Below are positions 36,817 to 45,392 of a DNA stretch of 64,000 nt, piece after piece (position 1 is the stretch's first letter; each line of letters starts with the position of its first letter). The notes beneath the pieces were generated by a model. It was not told the origin of the DNA. It made no database searches and saw only the letters and a program-made list of their open reading frames with translations. Source of the stretch: Spirochaetaceae bacterium (lineage in GTDB: Bacteria > Spirochaetota > Spirochaetia > DSM-27196 > SKKC01); the NCBI GenBank assembly GCA_007694005.1, contig RECN01000071.1:1-64000 (forward strand), read 5' to 3'. The position numbers were made by a program, and so were the translations under genes.

Positions 36817-37701
36817 TCAGTTTTCCACCCAGGTCGACACGTACTCAACACCGCGCGGCATCCAGGATGGTTTCCGTTCCGTCCACGCGCCTCCGAAGCC
36901 CAGTTCATCGGCGACCGCGGAAAAGTGAGCCATGGCAACGCCGGCGTCGATACGCTGCATATCCACGTCCTTGATTGCCTTGTCGAATCCCGCCGTCCGA
37001 GCCACAAACAGATGCAGCAGATCGGGGCCACTGTCGGCGCTGTAGCGATACACACGCCAGGGCTGCTGATTGGAGGTCGATGGGGCAAGACGAACTGCCT
37101 CCAGCATGGCCTCGAAATCTGCGGCGGACGCCGGAGTCAGCGGATACGGCGAAGACTGGGGTTTGTCATCATCATCCCAGAACTCCACCTCGAAAAAGAG
37201 CTCCGACCAGCGTTTCCGTTTGCGCGCACCGACTGCAAAGCGGATCGACCCGTCACTGACGGTCCGGCGACGGGCAGGATACCCGATGGGCACGACGGCG
37301 GGAATGAGCACATCCCGGTCAAGACCGAGCGCCTTCGCAAATCCACCGCGGTTGAAGGTTCCTCCAAGCCAGCACGTAGACACAAAACTCGCCTCGATGT
37401 GGAGTACCGCCTGCTCGAGTACGAAGCCGAAATCTTCCATACTGTGACGACCCTTCTGCACGTAGCCGACTATAAACTGGGCGGGATTATGCACCACACC
37501 GTAGGGTGCCCGCTCGGAGATGTCGGCAATCATGGCGTCATCAGCGGGAACAAGCGCAAGCCCTACCGGTGATCCGAACGGGGGATCGTTTACCTGTTTC
37601 AACAGGTCGAGAACCTGTGCTTCATCCTCAGCCGACAAGGGCTGTCCGTCGAATGCTCGACAGCTGAGCCGCGAGGCAATAACTTCTCTGGCGTTTTTCA
37701 C
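36817..37701 (-). CDS. nitroreductase-family oxidoreductase
   Basis: FMN-dependent oxidoreductase of the nitroreductase fold with a duplicated look. The N-terminal part has SRLSCRAFDGQPLS, and the second part has the FMN-binding APSTSNQQPWRVY. The 294-residue length fits the longer nitroreductase group (TM1586-like) in which one chain folds as a pseudo-dimer. I start at the GTG at 37701, which has AGGAAGAG upstream; the track uses an upstream TTG. It is divergent from hflX. Substrate is unknown. Confidence 0.85.
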   Translation of the reverse strand: MKNAREVIASRLSCRAFDGQPLSAEDEAQVLDLLKQVNDPPFGSPVGLALVPADDAMIADISERAPYGVVHNPAQFIVGYVQKGRHSMEDFGFVLEQAVLHIEASFVSTCWLGGTFNRGGFAKALGLDRDVLIPAVVPIGYPARRRTVSDGSIRFAVGARKRKRWSELFFEVEFWDDDDKPQSSPYPLTPASAADFEAMLEAVRLAPSTSNQQPWRVYRYSADSGPDLLHLFVARTAGFDKAIKDVDMQRIDAGVAMAHFSAVADELGFGGAWTERKPSWMPRGVEYVSTWVEN

Positions 37702-37786
37702 GATACTACTCTTCCTGCCGGTCTTTTTCTCGCACAATGCACGTGCAGAGTATACAGGATTATGCGCACGACGGCGACCGTACCTT

Positions 37787-37816
37787 TTGCCCGATGTGCC
37801 TCATTCCGGGTAGAAT
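37787..37816 (+). promoter_or_regulatory. hflX promoter giving a very short leader
   Basis: TTGCCC, 18 bp, TAGAAT (five of six). It places the transcription start about three bases before the ATG at 37827 and excludes the upstream ATG, which lies inside the -10 box. Confidence 0.55.
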
Positions 37817-37826
37817 GTCATCAGAC

Positions 37827-39104
37827 ATGATTGAACATACTAGCGCTCCACCCGGGGTGATCCTGGTCGGTGTCCGACACAAGGAAATGACGGTTTCTGA
37901 AGCACAGCAACATGTGGCGGAACTTGCCCGCCTGGTTGATACGCTCGGCTACACCGTCCTCGACACGAAGGTGCTTCGCGGGAGCACACCGAATCCCGGA
38001 CTGTTTATCGGAAGCGGACAGGCAGATGAACTGGCCAGCCTCGCTGACGAGCTTGAAGCAGAGGCACTCATTTTTGATGATGAGCTTTCGCCTTCTCAGC
38101 AGCGTAATCTTGAACGACGCACCCGGGTCGCCGTCTCTGACCGCCACGAGATCATTCTCGAGATTTTCCACGAACACGCGGTCACCAGGGAGGCACGCCT
38201 GCAGGTCGAGAAAGCCGAACTCGCCTACCAGCTGCCGCGTCTGCGGCGCGCATGGACGCACCTGTCGCGCCAGCGTGGTGGTACGAAGGGCACACGGGGC
38301 GAAGGTGAAACCCAGCTGGAAATCGACCGACGGCGAATAACCGCCCGGCAGCAGCAGCTGGAACGGGAACTGGCTGAGGTCCGTCGTCACCGTTCGACCA
38401 TGCGACAGAAACGCGAAGCGGTACCGGTACCTACCCTCGCCCTTGTTGGATATACGAACGCCGGCAAATCGAGCCTCATGACCGCGCTCACCGGCAAGAA
38501 GGTACTCAGACAGGACAAGCTCTTCGCAACGCTTGATCCGAAGTCATCGCGTATGGTGCTGCCCGGTGGCGTCGAGGTGATTGTCACCGACACGGTCGGG
38601 TTTATCAGAAAGCTGCCTCACGATCTCGTCGAAGCGTTTCGGAGTACCCTCGAGGAAACAGTCCGCGCCGACATTCTGCTCCACGTCGTCGACGCCTCAA
38701 GTCCGCAGGCGGCGGATGAAGCCGCGACGACACGGGCTGTGCTTTCGGAGATCGGAGCAGACACCGCGTCCATTGTCGTCGTGCTGAACAAGATGGATCT
38801 GCTCGGCTACGACAGGGAGTCGATCGCACAGGCATCCGTGCACGTGGCGGGGGTTGACGAAGGTGTGCCGGTAAGCAGTCTGACCCGAGCGGGCATAGAC
38901 GACCTGCGTGCACGTATCGCCGAGCTGGTTACGAGCAGCAGAGTCGAAGCCGACCTGGTCATTCCGCCGGACCGATGGGATCTTGTGGCCATGCTTCACC
39001 GGGAAGGCCGCGTGATCACTGAAGTCATGGAACAGGACAAGGTTCATGTTCGGGCTGAACTGGGGGGCAAGCTCAGGCAGGTTCTCGCCGAGTACGTCGT
39101 GTAG
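37827..39104 (+). CDS. hflX: ribosome-associated GTPase HflX
   Basis: Ribosome-splitting GTPase. The protein has the HflX N-terminal domain (DTKVLRGSTPNPGLFIGSGQ, QQRNLERRTRVAVSDRHEIILEIF), a coiled linker with RGEGETQLEIDRRRI, and the G domain: VGYTNAGKSSL (G1), DTVGFIRKLPHDLVEAF (G3) and NKMD (G4). From the ATG at 37827 it is 425 residues, matching the usual length of the family. The track start at 37737 lies upstream of the promoter proposed here. Confidence 0.95.
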   Translation: MIEHTSAPPGVILVGVRHKEMTVSEAQQHVAELARLVDTLGYTVLDTKVLRGSTPNPGLFIGSGQADELASLADELEAEALIFDDELSPSQQRNLERRTRVAVSDRHEIILEIFHEHAVTREARLQVEKAELAYQLPRLRRAWTHLSRQRGGTKGTRGEGETQLEIDRRRITARQQQLERELAEVRRHRSTMRQKREAVPVPTLALVGYTNAGKSSLMTALTGKKVLRQDKLFATLDPKSSRMVLPGGVEVIVTDTVGFIRKLPHDLVEAFRSTLEETVRADILLHVVDASSPQAADEAATTRAVLSEIGADTASIVVVLNKMDLLGYDRESIAQASVHVAGVDEGVPVSSLTRAGIDDLRARIAELVTSSRVEADLVIPPDRWDLVAMLHREGRVITEVMEQDKVHVRAELGGKLRQVLAEYVV

Positions 39105-39245
39105 ACCGTCTCCCCGCGCCGCATGGCGCATGGCGCGAAACGCGTTCCGCGTTCCACGAACGGATTTCCAGGTTTTTTTTCTGTTTGTGTATACAGATTG
39201 TCGATTGAACAGATATTCTGTCTACTGAAATCCGGGAGACCGACC

Positions 39246-39806
39246 ATGTCGAGACAGAAAGAAGTCGTGTACTGCCATACCTATCATTCTCCCCTGGGCG
39301 ATCTTTACCTCGCCGTCGATCGCCGGGGGCGCGTCCTCAGGGTCAGTTTTGTCGAGTTTCTGCCCTGGGCACCACATCTTGATTTCGAGACAAACAAGTA
39401 CGCCTGCGGAGAGCTTGAGCTCCAGCTCGATGAGTATTTCCAGGGTTTACGAACCGCGTTTTCGCTGGAAACACGGGTCGATGGCACTGAGTTTCAACAG
39501 TCTGTCTGGAAAAAACTCTGTAAACTACCCTACGGTTCAACAACGACCTACAGCGAACTGGCAGCGCGTATCGGTCGTAGCCGGGCTGCACGGGCTGTCG
39601 GTAACGCCATGGCAGAGAATCCGATCTGCATTCTCATCCCCTGCCACCGGGTTCTACCAACGAGCGGTGGCATAGGAAAATACGGAGCCCGGCATCTGCC
39701 TCTTGAAATCGGACGCGACCGGAAGCGGTACCTGCTTTCGCTGGAGCGGCAGTCGAACAGCGACTCGCTTGATCTGTTTGCGGCTGCCTCGGAGGCCATC
39801 GCCTGA
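39246..39806 (+). CDS. ogt: methylated-DNA--protein-cysteine methyltransferase
   Basis: Suicide repair enzyme removing O6-alkyl groups from guanine. The 186-residue product has the C-terminal DNA-binding/active-site domain with the helix VWKKLCKLPYGSTTTYSELA, the arginine finger region GRSRAARAVGNAM, and the acceptor cysteine in IPCHRV. I start at the ATG at 39246, preceded by GGGAG; the track begins 41 codons upstream in the gap after hflX, which holds a T8 tract but no clear terminator stem. Confidence 0.94.
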   Translation: MSRQKEVVYCHTYHSPLGDLYLAVDRRGRVLRVSFVEFLPWAPHLDFETNKYACGELELQLDEYFQGLRTAFSLETRVDGTEFQQSVWKKLCKLPYGSTTTYSELAARIGRSRAARAVGNAMAENPICILIPCHRVLPTSGGIGKYGARHLPLEIGRDRKRYLLSLERQSNSDSLDLFAAASEAIA

Positions 39807-39816
39807 AACGGCTATT

Positions 39817-41391
39817 TTACTGTTTCATGGTCAGCTGCAGGAGCTGCATAAAGAAATAGACGGTGCGGTAGACCGACGCCATGCGTTCGTCTATGGATGT
39901 TTCCGAGTAGGTTTCTACCTCTTTCCAGTTCATCAGAAGCTCTGGTTTTTTCTTCTTCCGATCTTCAATAGCAAGTTTCAGCGTCTTCCCGATGGAAATA
40001 AGATGCTGCCCGGACTCGTTGATCAAGCGCTTCGCGTGTGCATCGATCTCCTCAACAATTGTGGCAACAACTTTCTGAGACGCCTTGTCGCGCTCCGATG
40101 ACCGCCCGATCGCTTTTTTGAGCTTCATACCGAGCTCGCCCTCGTCGGACAGGCTGTCGTCAAACTGCACGATTTTCGCGGATAAATCCATGAGGCTGTG
40201 AAAGCAGTCGCTCAGCTGCTGACTCGCAAGCGGCTCGGTCCACTTTCCCCGAATGACCAGCAGATCCTGCAACTCCCGGACGTCTTTCTTGAAGTAGTCG
40301 ATCAGAAAGGCTTTGAGATAGTTGAACGCGTCCAGATAGACGAAACCTGTGCCGACGCGAGGGCCAAGCGTTACGTTTGCCTTGTCCGTATAGAATTTCG
40401 CGCGGCTGACCGCGGTCTTTCCAAAAACCTCCTGACAGAGCCGCTCGATTTTCCTGTTTCGTTTTTCCAGCGAGATCTGCCGTAAATGTGCTTCTGCCTG
40501 TATCTTCAGTTTTTCCAGGTAGGGTTCAAGAATCCGATGCCTGCCGGTGGTAATGGTGGGCTCATAATACGGATCCCCGTCGGCCAGTCGCACGACCTGT
40601 GCAAGAACGTCCGACTTTCGCACATTCGCCAGCATGACCACGAGCTTCTTCCACGCTTTACGGTCTATGACGTCAACAGCACGATACTGCTGAAGAACAT
40701 CGAGGACATCGCCCCAGTCGGATTCGAGCTCAAGGGACAGGAAAATCTCAAGAAAATCCTTGATATCATCGCTGACATACGAGGCATTAATCGGCTCGAA
40801 CTTCGGTTGAAGATCGAAACTGTCCTCACCGATCGACGCATCAAACTTTCGCAGAACGAAATAGTAGTCGAACAGGACAAAGTCAAGGAACTGCCGCAGC
40901 AGTGTATACGTCCTGTTTGTGCGCTCGACCGACTGTGAGTCAAAGGACGTGTAGAACTGCTGCATAGCCGCTTTGATTCTGGCTACCACCTGTTTCGGAT
41001 CTTCTTTCTCCGCCAGTTCCCTGATCGTTTCCTCGGTGAATGCGTCACGGAAGCGTTGCTGTTCCTCAGTGAAGAAATGCTCTACAACCAGGTCCCGAAG
41101 GCCCTGACTGTCACGGGCGTTCTGAAGCAGACTTCGAGCCGGCCCGATGACGGCATAGATATCAAAAAAAAACTTCGCGAGACCGGGCATCGCGAGATCG
41201 CCCCTGGCGCGATAGAACTTGTATTTACTCCGGCCGAGTTCCTTCCCGATCTGCTTGAGCTGACGCTTCCGCTGCCGCTCGGGGTTGTTACCTCCGAACA
41301 CAATCGAAAGAAGTTTCTCCAGGATATTTTCGTTTTCGTCGGACACCGAATCAGAACCTGCATCGGTGGCCTTTCGGGTGCTCTCGGCCAT
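39817..41391 (-). CDS. large helical protein of a spirochaete-type family
   Basis: A 524-residue soluble, highly charged, almost entirely helical protein without signal peptide or membrane helix. Recognisable stretches are LGRSKYKFYRARGDLAMPGLAKFFFDIYAVIGPA near the N terminus and ATKAGTGFVYLDAFNYL-like sequence in the middle (TGFVYLDAFNYLKAFL). It resembles uncharacterised proteins found across Spirochaetes (DUF5312-like); I am not certain of that number. Function is unknown. The promoter TTGACG, 17 bp, TACTCT ends eight bases before the ATG with no Shine-Dalgarno, so the mRNA is probably leaderless. Confidence 0.85.
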   Translation of the reverse strand: MAESTRKATDAGSDSVSDENENILEKLLSIVFGGNNPERQRKRQLKQIGKELGRSKYKFYRARGDLAMPGLAKFFFDIYAVIGPARSLLQNARDSQGLRDLVVEHFFTEEQQRFRDAFTEETIRELAEKEDPKQVVARIKAAMQQFYTSFDSQSVERTNRTYTLLRQFLDFVLFDYYFVLRKFDASIGEDSFDLQPKFEPINASYVSDDIKDFLEIFLSLELESDWGDVLDVLQQYRAVDVIDRKAWKKLVVMLANVRKSDVLAQVVRLADGDPYYEPTITTGRHRILEPYLEKLKIQAEAHLRQISLEKRNRKIERLCQEVFGKTAVSRAKFYTDKANVTLGPRVGTGFVYLDAFNYLKAFLIDYFKKDVRELQDLLVIRGKWTEPLASQQLSDCFHSLMDLSAKIVQFDDSLSDEGELGMKLKKAIGRSSERDKASQKVVATIVEEIDAHAKRLINESGQHLISIGKTLKLAIEDRKKKKPELLMNWKEVETYSETSIDERMASVYRTVYFFMQLLQLTMKQ

Positions 41392-41399
41392 ACCGGCAT

Positions 41400-41428
41400 A
41401 GAGTACGCGTGGATACCGGCAACGTCAA
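41400..41428 (-). promoter_or_regulatory. leaderless-type promoter of the helical-protein gene
   Basis: Minus strand TTGACG, exactly 17 bp, TACTCT, then eight bases to the ATG at 41391. This is the best-supported leaderless promoter in the window. Confidence 0.55.
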
Positions 41429-41469
41429 GTTCTTAGAGGTATTGGACAATTAAAAACGCGGCTCTCGTA

Positions 41470-41499
41470 TTGCCGCAGCTCGCTTGTACACGATATGGT
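41470..41499 (+). promoter_or_regulatory. aminotransferase promoter with very short leader
   Basis: TTGCCG, 18 bp, TATGGT, nine bases to the ATG at 41509. There is no Shine-Dalgarno. It is divergent from the promoter of the helical-protein gene. Confidence 0.45.
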
Positions 41500-41508
41500 T
41501 GTGCAACT

Positions 41509-42807
41509 ATGAATCAACTCGCACGAGAACTCAACGCACTGCTTGAAGGTACGGTTATCGGCCGCGTATTGAGCGAGTACGGCCTGCGCTCATATTTCCC
41601 GAAAGGCATCGTCGCCCAGGCTTCAGAGGCCGGGGTTAAGGCAACACGCTTCAACGCGACCGTTGGTATGGCCTACGCCGGTGGCAAGCCCATCCTCACC
41701 GAGACCGCCTCGAAACAGATACCCGGATTCTCCGCAAAGGAATCTGTTGCCTATTCGCCGACGGCCGGCATTGCGGATCTGAGGACACAATGGGAGTCCG
41801 AGATCCGGCGCAAGAACCCCTCGCTCGCCGATACCCCGATGCTGAAACCCGTGCTCACGTCCGGGCTGACCAACGGTATTTTCCAGCTCGGCGAACTGTT
41901 CGTTGACCCCGATGATCGTATCATCATGCCGGACCTGTTCTGGGGCAACTACCGCCTCATGCTCGAAACCCGCCGGGAAGCACGCATCGTGACCTTTCCG
42001 TTTTTCGATGAATCGAATGCGTTCAATACCGAAGGGTTCCGTGCAGCGTGTGAGAAAAACCGGAGCGCCGGGAAGCTCATGGTTCTGCTGAACTTCCCGA
42101 ACAACCCGGCCGGATACGCCCCGACACAGAAAGAGACCGAAAGCATCATCAAAGTGCTCTACGATCTTGCCGAAGAAGGCACGGACCTGATCGTCGTAAC
42201 CGACGATGCATACTTCGGCCTGTACTATCAGACCGATGTGTATCAGGAATCGCTTTTCGCACGCTGCGCGAATCTGCACGAGCGGATCCTCGCGTGCAAG
42301 GTCGACGGCGCCACGAAGGAAGAGTACCTCTGGGGCCTGAGGCTCGGGTTCATTACCATTGCGGCACAGGGCCTGACGGCTGCTCACTACGACGCATTCG
42401 AGAAGAAACTCACCGGGAGCATCAGGGCTTCGGTTTCGAACGGCAATACGCTCGGGCAGAATATTCTGCTCCGCATGCTTGTTGATCCGGACTGGCAGGA
42501 AGAAAAACGAAGGATCTACGAAGACATGCACGCACGTTTTGATACGGTGCAGTCGATCATCGCGAAGTACAAGGGGCCTCTGCAGGCACTCCCCTGCAAC
42601 GCGGGCTATTTTATGAGCTTCGATTGTGGAGACCTCGATGCGGAACAGATACGGATCGCCCTTCTTGAGCGCGGTATCGGAACGATTTCGATACAGAATC
42701 GCTATCTGAGAGTTGCCTTCGCGAGTGTTGACAACCACGATCTTCCCACGCTGTACGGTGAAATATTCGATGTTGTTGAAGCGATTTCGCAAGAACAGAC
42801 GCACTGA
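41509..42807 (+). CDS. class I/II PLP-dependent aminotransferase
   Basis: A fold-type I aminotransferase of 432 residues. It shows PTAGIADLRTQWESEI, LTSGLTNGIFQLGELFVDPDDRIIMPDLFWGNY, NFPNNPAGYAPTQ (substrate-binding NNP) and VVTDDAYFGLYY; the PLP lysine is probably in DGATKEEYLWGLRLGF, with LRLGF replacing the usual GxR. The substrate is not clear. I use the ATG at 41509, since the track start (TTG at 41470) lies in the promoter. Its 3' end overlaps the following lipoprotein gene by 38 bp. Confidence 0.88.
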   Translation: MNQLARELNALLEGTVIGRVLSEYGLRSYFPKGIVAQASEAGVKATRFNATVGMAYAGGKPILTETASKQIPGFSAKESVAYSPTAGIADLRTQWESEIRRKNPSLADTPMLKPVLTSGLTNGIFQLGELFVDPDDRIIMPDLFWGNYRLMLETRREARIVTFPFFDESNAFNTEGFRAACEKNRSAGKLMVLLNFPNNPAGYAPTQKETESIIKVLYDLAEEGTDLIVVTDDAYFGLYYQTDVYQESLFARCANLHERILACKVDGATKEEYLWGLRLGFITIAAQGLTAAHYDAFEKKLTGSIRASVSNGNTLGQNILLRMLVDPDWQEEKRRIYEDMHARFDTVQSIIAKYKGPLQALPCNAGYFMSFDCGDLDAEQIRIALLERGIGTISIQNRYLRVAFASVDNHDLPTLYGEIFDVVEAISQEQTH

Positions 42808-44056
42808 CCGCTTTCGGCCCTTCGTTCTCGCTGTCCTGTTCGTAACGATTCTTGCCGGCTGCGCGGACGAGCCGGTATCCCGTGTGCGAATCTGGACGGA
42901 TATGCCCGAGATGCTCGACTATGCAATCCTGTTCAACCAGCAGCAGGATACCTTTACCGTCGAGGTCGAATCGCGCAGACAGCTGCTCAGCACCCTGCAG
43001 GACAGCGATGCCACACCCGATCTTGTCATCGGAAGACATCTGAATCAGGCCGCAGCCGAGGAGCTTTTCGCCGAGATAGGATCAGTCGTCGCCGCTTCGG
43101 GGGGACCACAGCAGTTCTATCCCGGGTTTCTCGCCATGGGGCGATTCGGAAACGTACAACGCCTGCTCCCGGTATCGTTCGATCTGCCGGCGGTGGTGTT
43201 TACCGATGCGATTACACCTGACCCCGAGTTCAGGCTGTATCTCGAGCTGGATGACATTCGGGATGCGGCTGCTGCCTTCAACGAACCGGGCTCCGCCGGA
43301 ACGGGACGCATGGGATACTCGCCGCTGTGGGACGACGATTTCACCCGGGTGCTCGCAGATGCCTACCGGGTCGCGTTTCGTCAGGGGCCCGGCGGTGGAA
43401 TACTCTGGAGCAGTGAACCGCTCCGGGACGCGCTTTCCTTTGCCGGTGAGTGGGTCGTTGAGCTGAACGAAGGGCCCGAACGTTCGGATGATTTCCACAG
43501 ACGTTACCTGACGCGACCGCGCGTTGATCTCGTGAACGACGGTCGCATAGGCTTCGCGTTTACTACCGGACAGGACTTTTTCGGAAGCAGCAATGCCGAG
43601 CGGCCGAACCTGAATCTGCGATGGGTAGCGCGTGACGGCGTCATCTCAGTCCCCGACTCCCTTGTCATGGCAGGAATTCCGGAACGCGCGCTTAACAGTG
43701 CCGGCGCCAGGGCATTTATACGCTGGCTGCTGAACCGCGAAACACAGCACGAACTGCTTGAGGCAGCCGCCGTGTCGGATCACGGTTCCCCGGGTATTGC
43801 AGGCGGATTCAGCTCCATCGTCAGAGTCAACGAACGCGACCTGCTCGAACTACATCCCTACATGCTCGGTCGCATACCGCCAGCATCCACACTCCGATGG
43901 CCCGCGAGATATCCGCAGATGTGGCCGAGAATGCGCGATGAAGCGGTGATACCATGGATGCAGGAGCAGATCCGCCTCGGAGAATACACCGGATCGCCGG
44001 AAAACCGCATTCAGACCTGGCTCAGACAGCAGGAACGACCATCCAGTCGCAATTAG
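42770..44056 (+). CDS. extracellular solute-binding lipoprotein
   Basis: A 428-residue lipoprotein with a basic N terminus (LLKRFRKNRR), a hydrophobic core and a lipobox VTILAGC. The mature part has the two-lobe look of ABC binding proteins (RIWTDMPEMLDYAILFNQQ, then DLVIGRH, and a hinge-like FDLPAVVF). No permease genes adjoin, but an orphan sugar-type ATPase follows. The ligand is unknown. The start codon lies inside the aminotransferase gene, and a short hairpin overlaps the stop codon. Confidence 0.82.
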   Translation: MLLKRFRKNRRTDRFRPFVLAVLFVTILAGCADEPVSRVRIWTDMPEMLDYAILFNQQQDTFTVEVESRRQLLSTLQDSDATPDLVIGRHLNQAAAEELFAEIGSVVAASGGPQQFYPGFLAMGRFGNVQRLLPVSFDLPAVVFTDAITPDPEFRLYLELDDIRDAAAAFNEPGSAGTGRMGYSPLWDDDFTRVLADAYRVAFRQGPGGGILWSSEPLRDALSFAGEWVVELNEGPERSDDFHRRYLTRPRVDLVNDGRIGFAFTTGQDFFGSSNAERPNLNLRWVARDGVISVPDSLVMAGIPERALNSAGARAFIRWLLNRETQHELLEAAAVSDHGSPGIAGGFSSIVRVNERDLLELHPYMLGRIPPASTLRWPARYPQMWPRMRDEAVIPWMQEQIRLGEYTGSPENRIQTWLRQQERPSSRN

Positions 44057-44071
44057 CCCCTATCGGGCTAA
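44053..44071 (+). terminator. hairpin over the lipoprotein stop codon, possible terminator
   Basis: TTAGCCC and GGGCTAA form a seven-bp stem with a five-base loop, followed by ATTTCGTT. The stop TAG is part of the stem. The U tract is weak. Confidence 0.5.
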
Positions 44072-44077
44072 ATTTCG

Positions 44078-44106
44078 TTGACATCGAGAAATATAGCATT
44101 TACCAT
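44078..44106 (+). promoter_or_regulatory. sigma70 promoter of the sugar ABC ATPase gene
   Basis: TTGACA (perfect), 17 bp, TACCAT, about 37 bp upstream of the ATG. Confidence 0.75.
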
Positions 44107-44142
44107 CGGAAATACTAATATAACGCCGAATGGGGGTATTCC

Positions 44143-45264
44143 ATGGCAAACGTTGAGTTGAAGAACATCAACAAAATTTATGAAGGTAATGTTCAGGCGG
44201 TTAAAGACGCGAATATTACCGTTAAGGACAAGGAATTTGTCGTTCTCGTCGGTCCATCGGGCTGCGGTAAGACGACTACGCTTCGCATGGTTGCAGGTCT
44301 CGAAGACATAACTTCGGGCGAGCTCATCATCGACGGCAAACTCGTTAACGACGTTCCGCCGAAAGACCGCGACATCGCAATGGTCTTTCAGAACTACGCG
44401 CTGTATCCGCACATGAGCGTGTACGACAACATGGCTTTCGGTCTGAAGATCCGCAAGTTCTCCAAGGACGAGATCAAAAAGCGTGTTGACGAAGCTGCCC
44501 GTATTCTTGACATCGAACAGCTTCTTGAGCGCAAGCCCAAGGCACTCAGTGGTGGTCAGCGACAGCGCGTTGCAGTCGGACGGGCCATAGTGCGAAAGCC
44601 GAAGGTCTTCCTTTTCGACGAGCCGCTGTCAAACCTCGACGCGAAGCTTCGCGTACAGATGCGTGCAGAGATCTCGAGCCTTCACAACCGTCTGCAGGCG
44701 ACCATGCTCTATGTTACGCACGACCAGGTCGAAGCCATGACCATGGGTGACAAGATCGTCGTCATGAAAGACGGGCTTATTCAGCAGATCGGTGATCCGC
44801 TGACGCTGTACAACAACCCGGTCAACCGCTTCGTAGCAGGATTCATCGGATCACCTCCGATGAACTTCATGAGCGTGAAGATCACCGAAGAAGGCGGCAA
44901 GACCTGGATCGACGAAGGTAACTTCAAGATGATGATTCAGGGTGAGCTCGCCAGCATCGCCAAGGACTACATTGGCAAGGACCTTATCTTCGGCATCCGA
45001 CCCGAGGACGTGAAGTACGACCAGAAAGCTAAAGACGGTACGTACATTCCGGCTACGGTCGAAGTCGTTGAGCCGCTCGGTGCAGAGACGCACCTCTTCC
45101 TGAACACCGGCAATCACAACTTCGTCGGACGCGTCGAGCCTTCGATCATTCTGTCTGTCGGCGACCAGGGCAAGTTCGTCCCGGATTTCTCCAAGGTAAC
45201 GTTCTTCGATCCGGAAACCGAACAGAGTCTCCGTGCAGTCGCAGACATTCCGGTAGAGATCTGA
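44143..45264 (+). CDS. ugpC: sugar ABC transporter ATPase (UgpC/MsmK/MalK type)
   Basis: Energy-coupling ATPase of carbohydrate importers. Motifs: Walker [15 protein letters not shown] loop [13 protein letters not shown], signature [14 protein letters not shown], Walker [17 protein letters not shown], and a C-terminal OB-type regulatory domain ([11 protein letters not shown]). It stands alone with its own consensus promoter and terminator and no permease genes, which fits the shared MsmK-like ATPases that serve several sugar transporters. Its codon use is more A+T-tolerant than its neighbours, as is common for highly expressed genes. Confidence 0.94.
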   Translation: MANVELKNINKIYEGNVQAVKDANITVKDKEFVVLVGPSGCGKTTTLRMVAGLEDITSGELIIDGKLVNDVPPKDRDIAMVFQNYALYPHMSVYDNMAFGLKIRKFSKDEIKKRVDEAARILDIEQLLERKPKALSGGQRQRVAVGRAIVRKPKVFLFDEPLSNLDAKLRVQMRAEISSLHNRLQATMLYVTHDQVEAMTMGDKIVVMKDGLIQQIGDPLTLYNNPVNRFVAGFIGSPPMNFMSVKITEEGGKTWIDEGNFKMMIQGELASIAKDYIGKDLIFGIRPEDVKYDQKAKDGTYIPATVEVVEPLGAETHLFLNTGNHNFVGRVEPSIILSVGDQGKFVPDFSKVTFFDPETEQSLRAVADIPVEI

Positions 45265-45295
45265 TTCAGATCGCTTCGAATCCATAATCAGGATA

Positions 45296-45327
45296 AGCCG
45301 ATCCCTTACGGGGGGTCGGCTTTTTTT
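45296..45327 (+). terminator. intrinsic terminator of ugpC
   Basis: AGCCGATCCC and GGGGTCGGCT (one G-U pair) form a stem followed by seven T on the plus strand, 31 bp after the stop codon. Confidence 0.9.
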
Positions 45328-45353
45328 GTGTCAGCTTGGAGCGATTGGACAGA

Positions 45354-45382
45354 TTGCGGCGACGGCCGGATCACCGTATACT
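45354..45382 (+). promoter_or_regulatory. promoter of the MCP-like gene
   Basis: TTGCGG, 17 bp, TATACT, then ten bases to the ATG; no Shine-Dalgarno is visible, so the leader would be about three bases. Confidence 0.5.
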
Positions 45383-45392
45383 CTAGCCCTCT

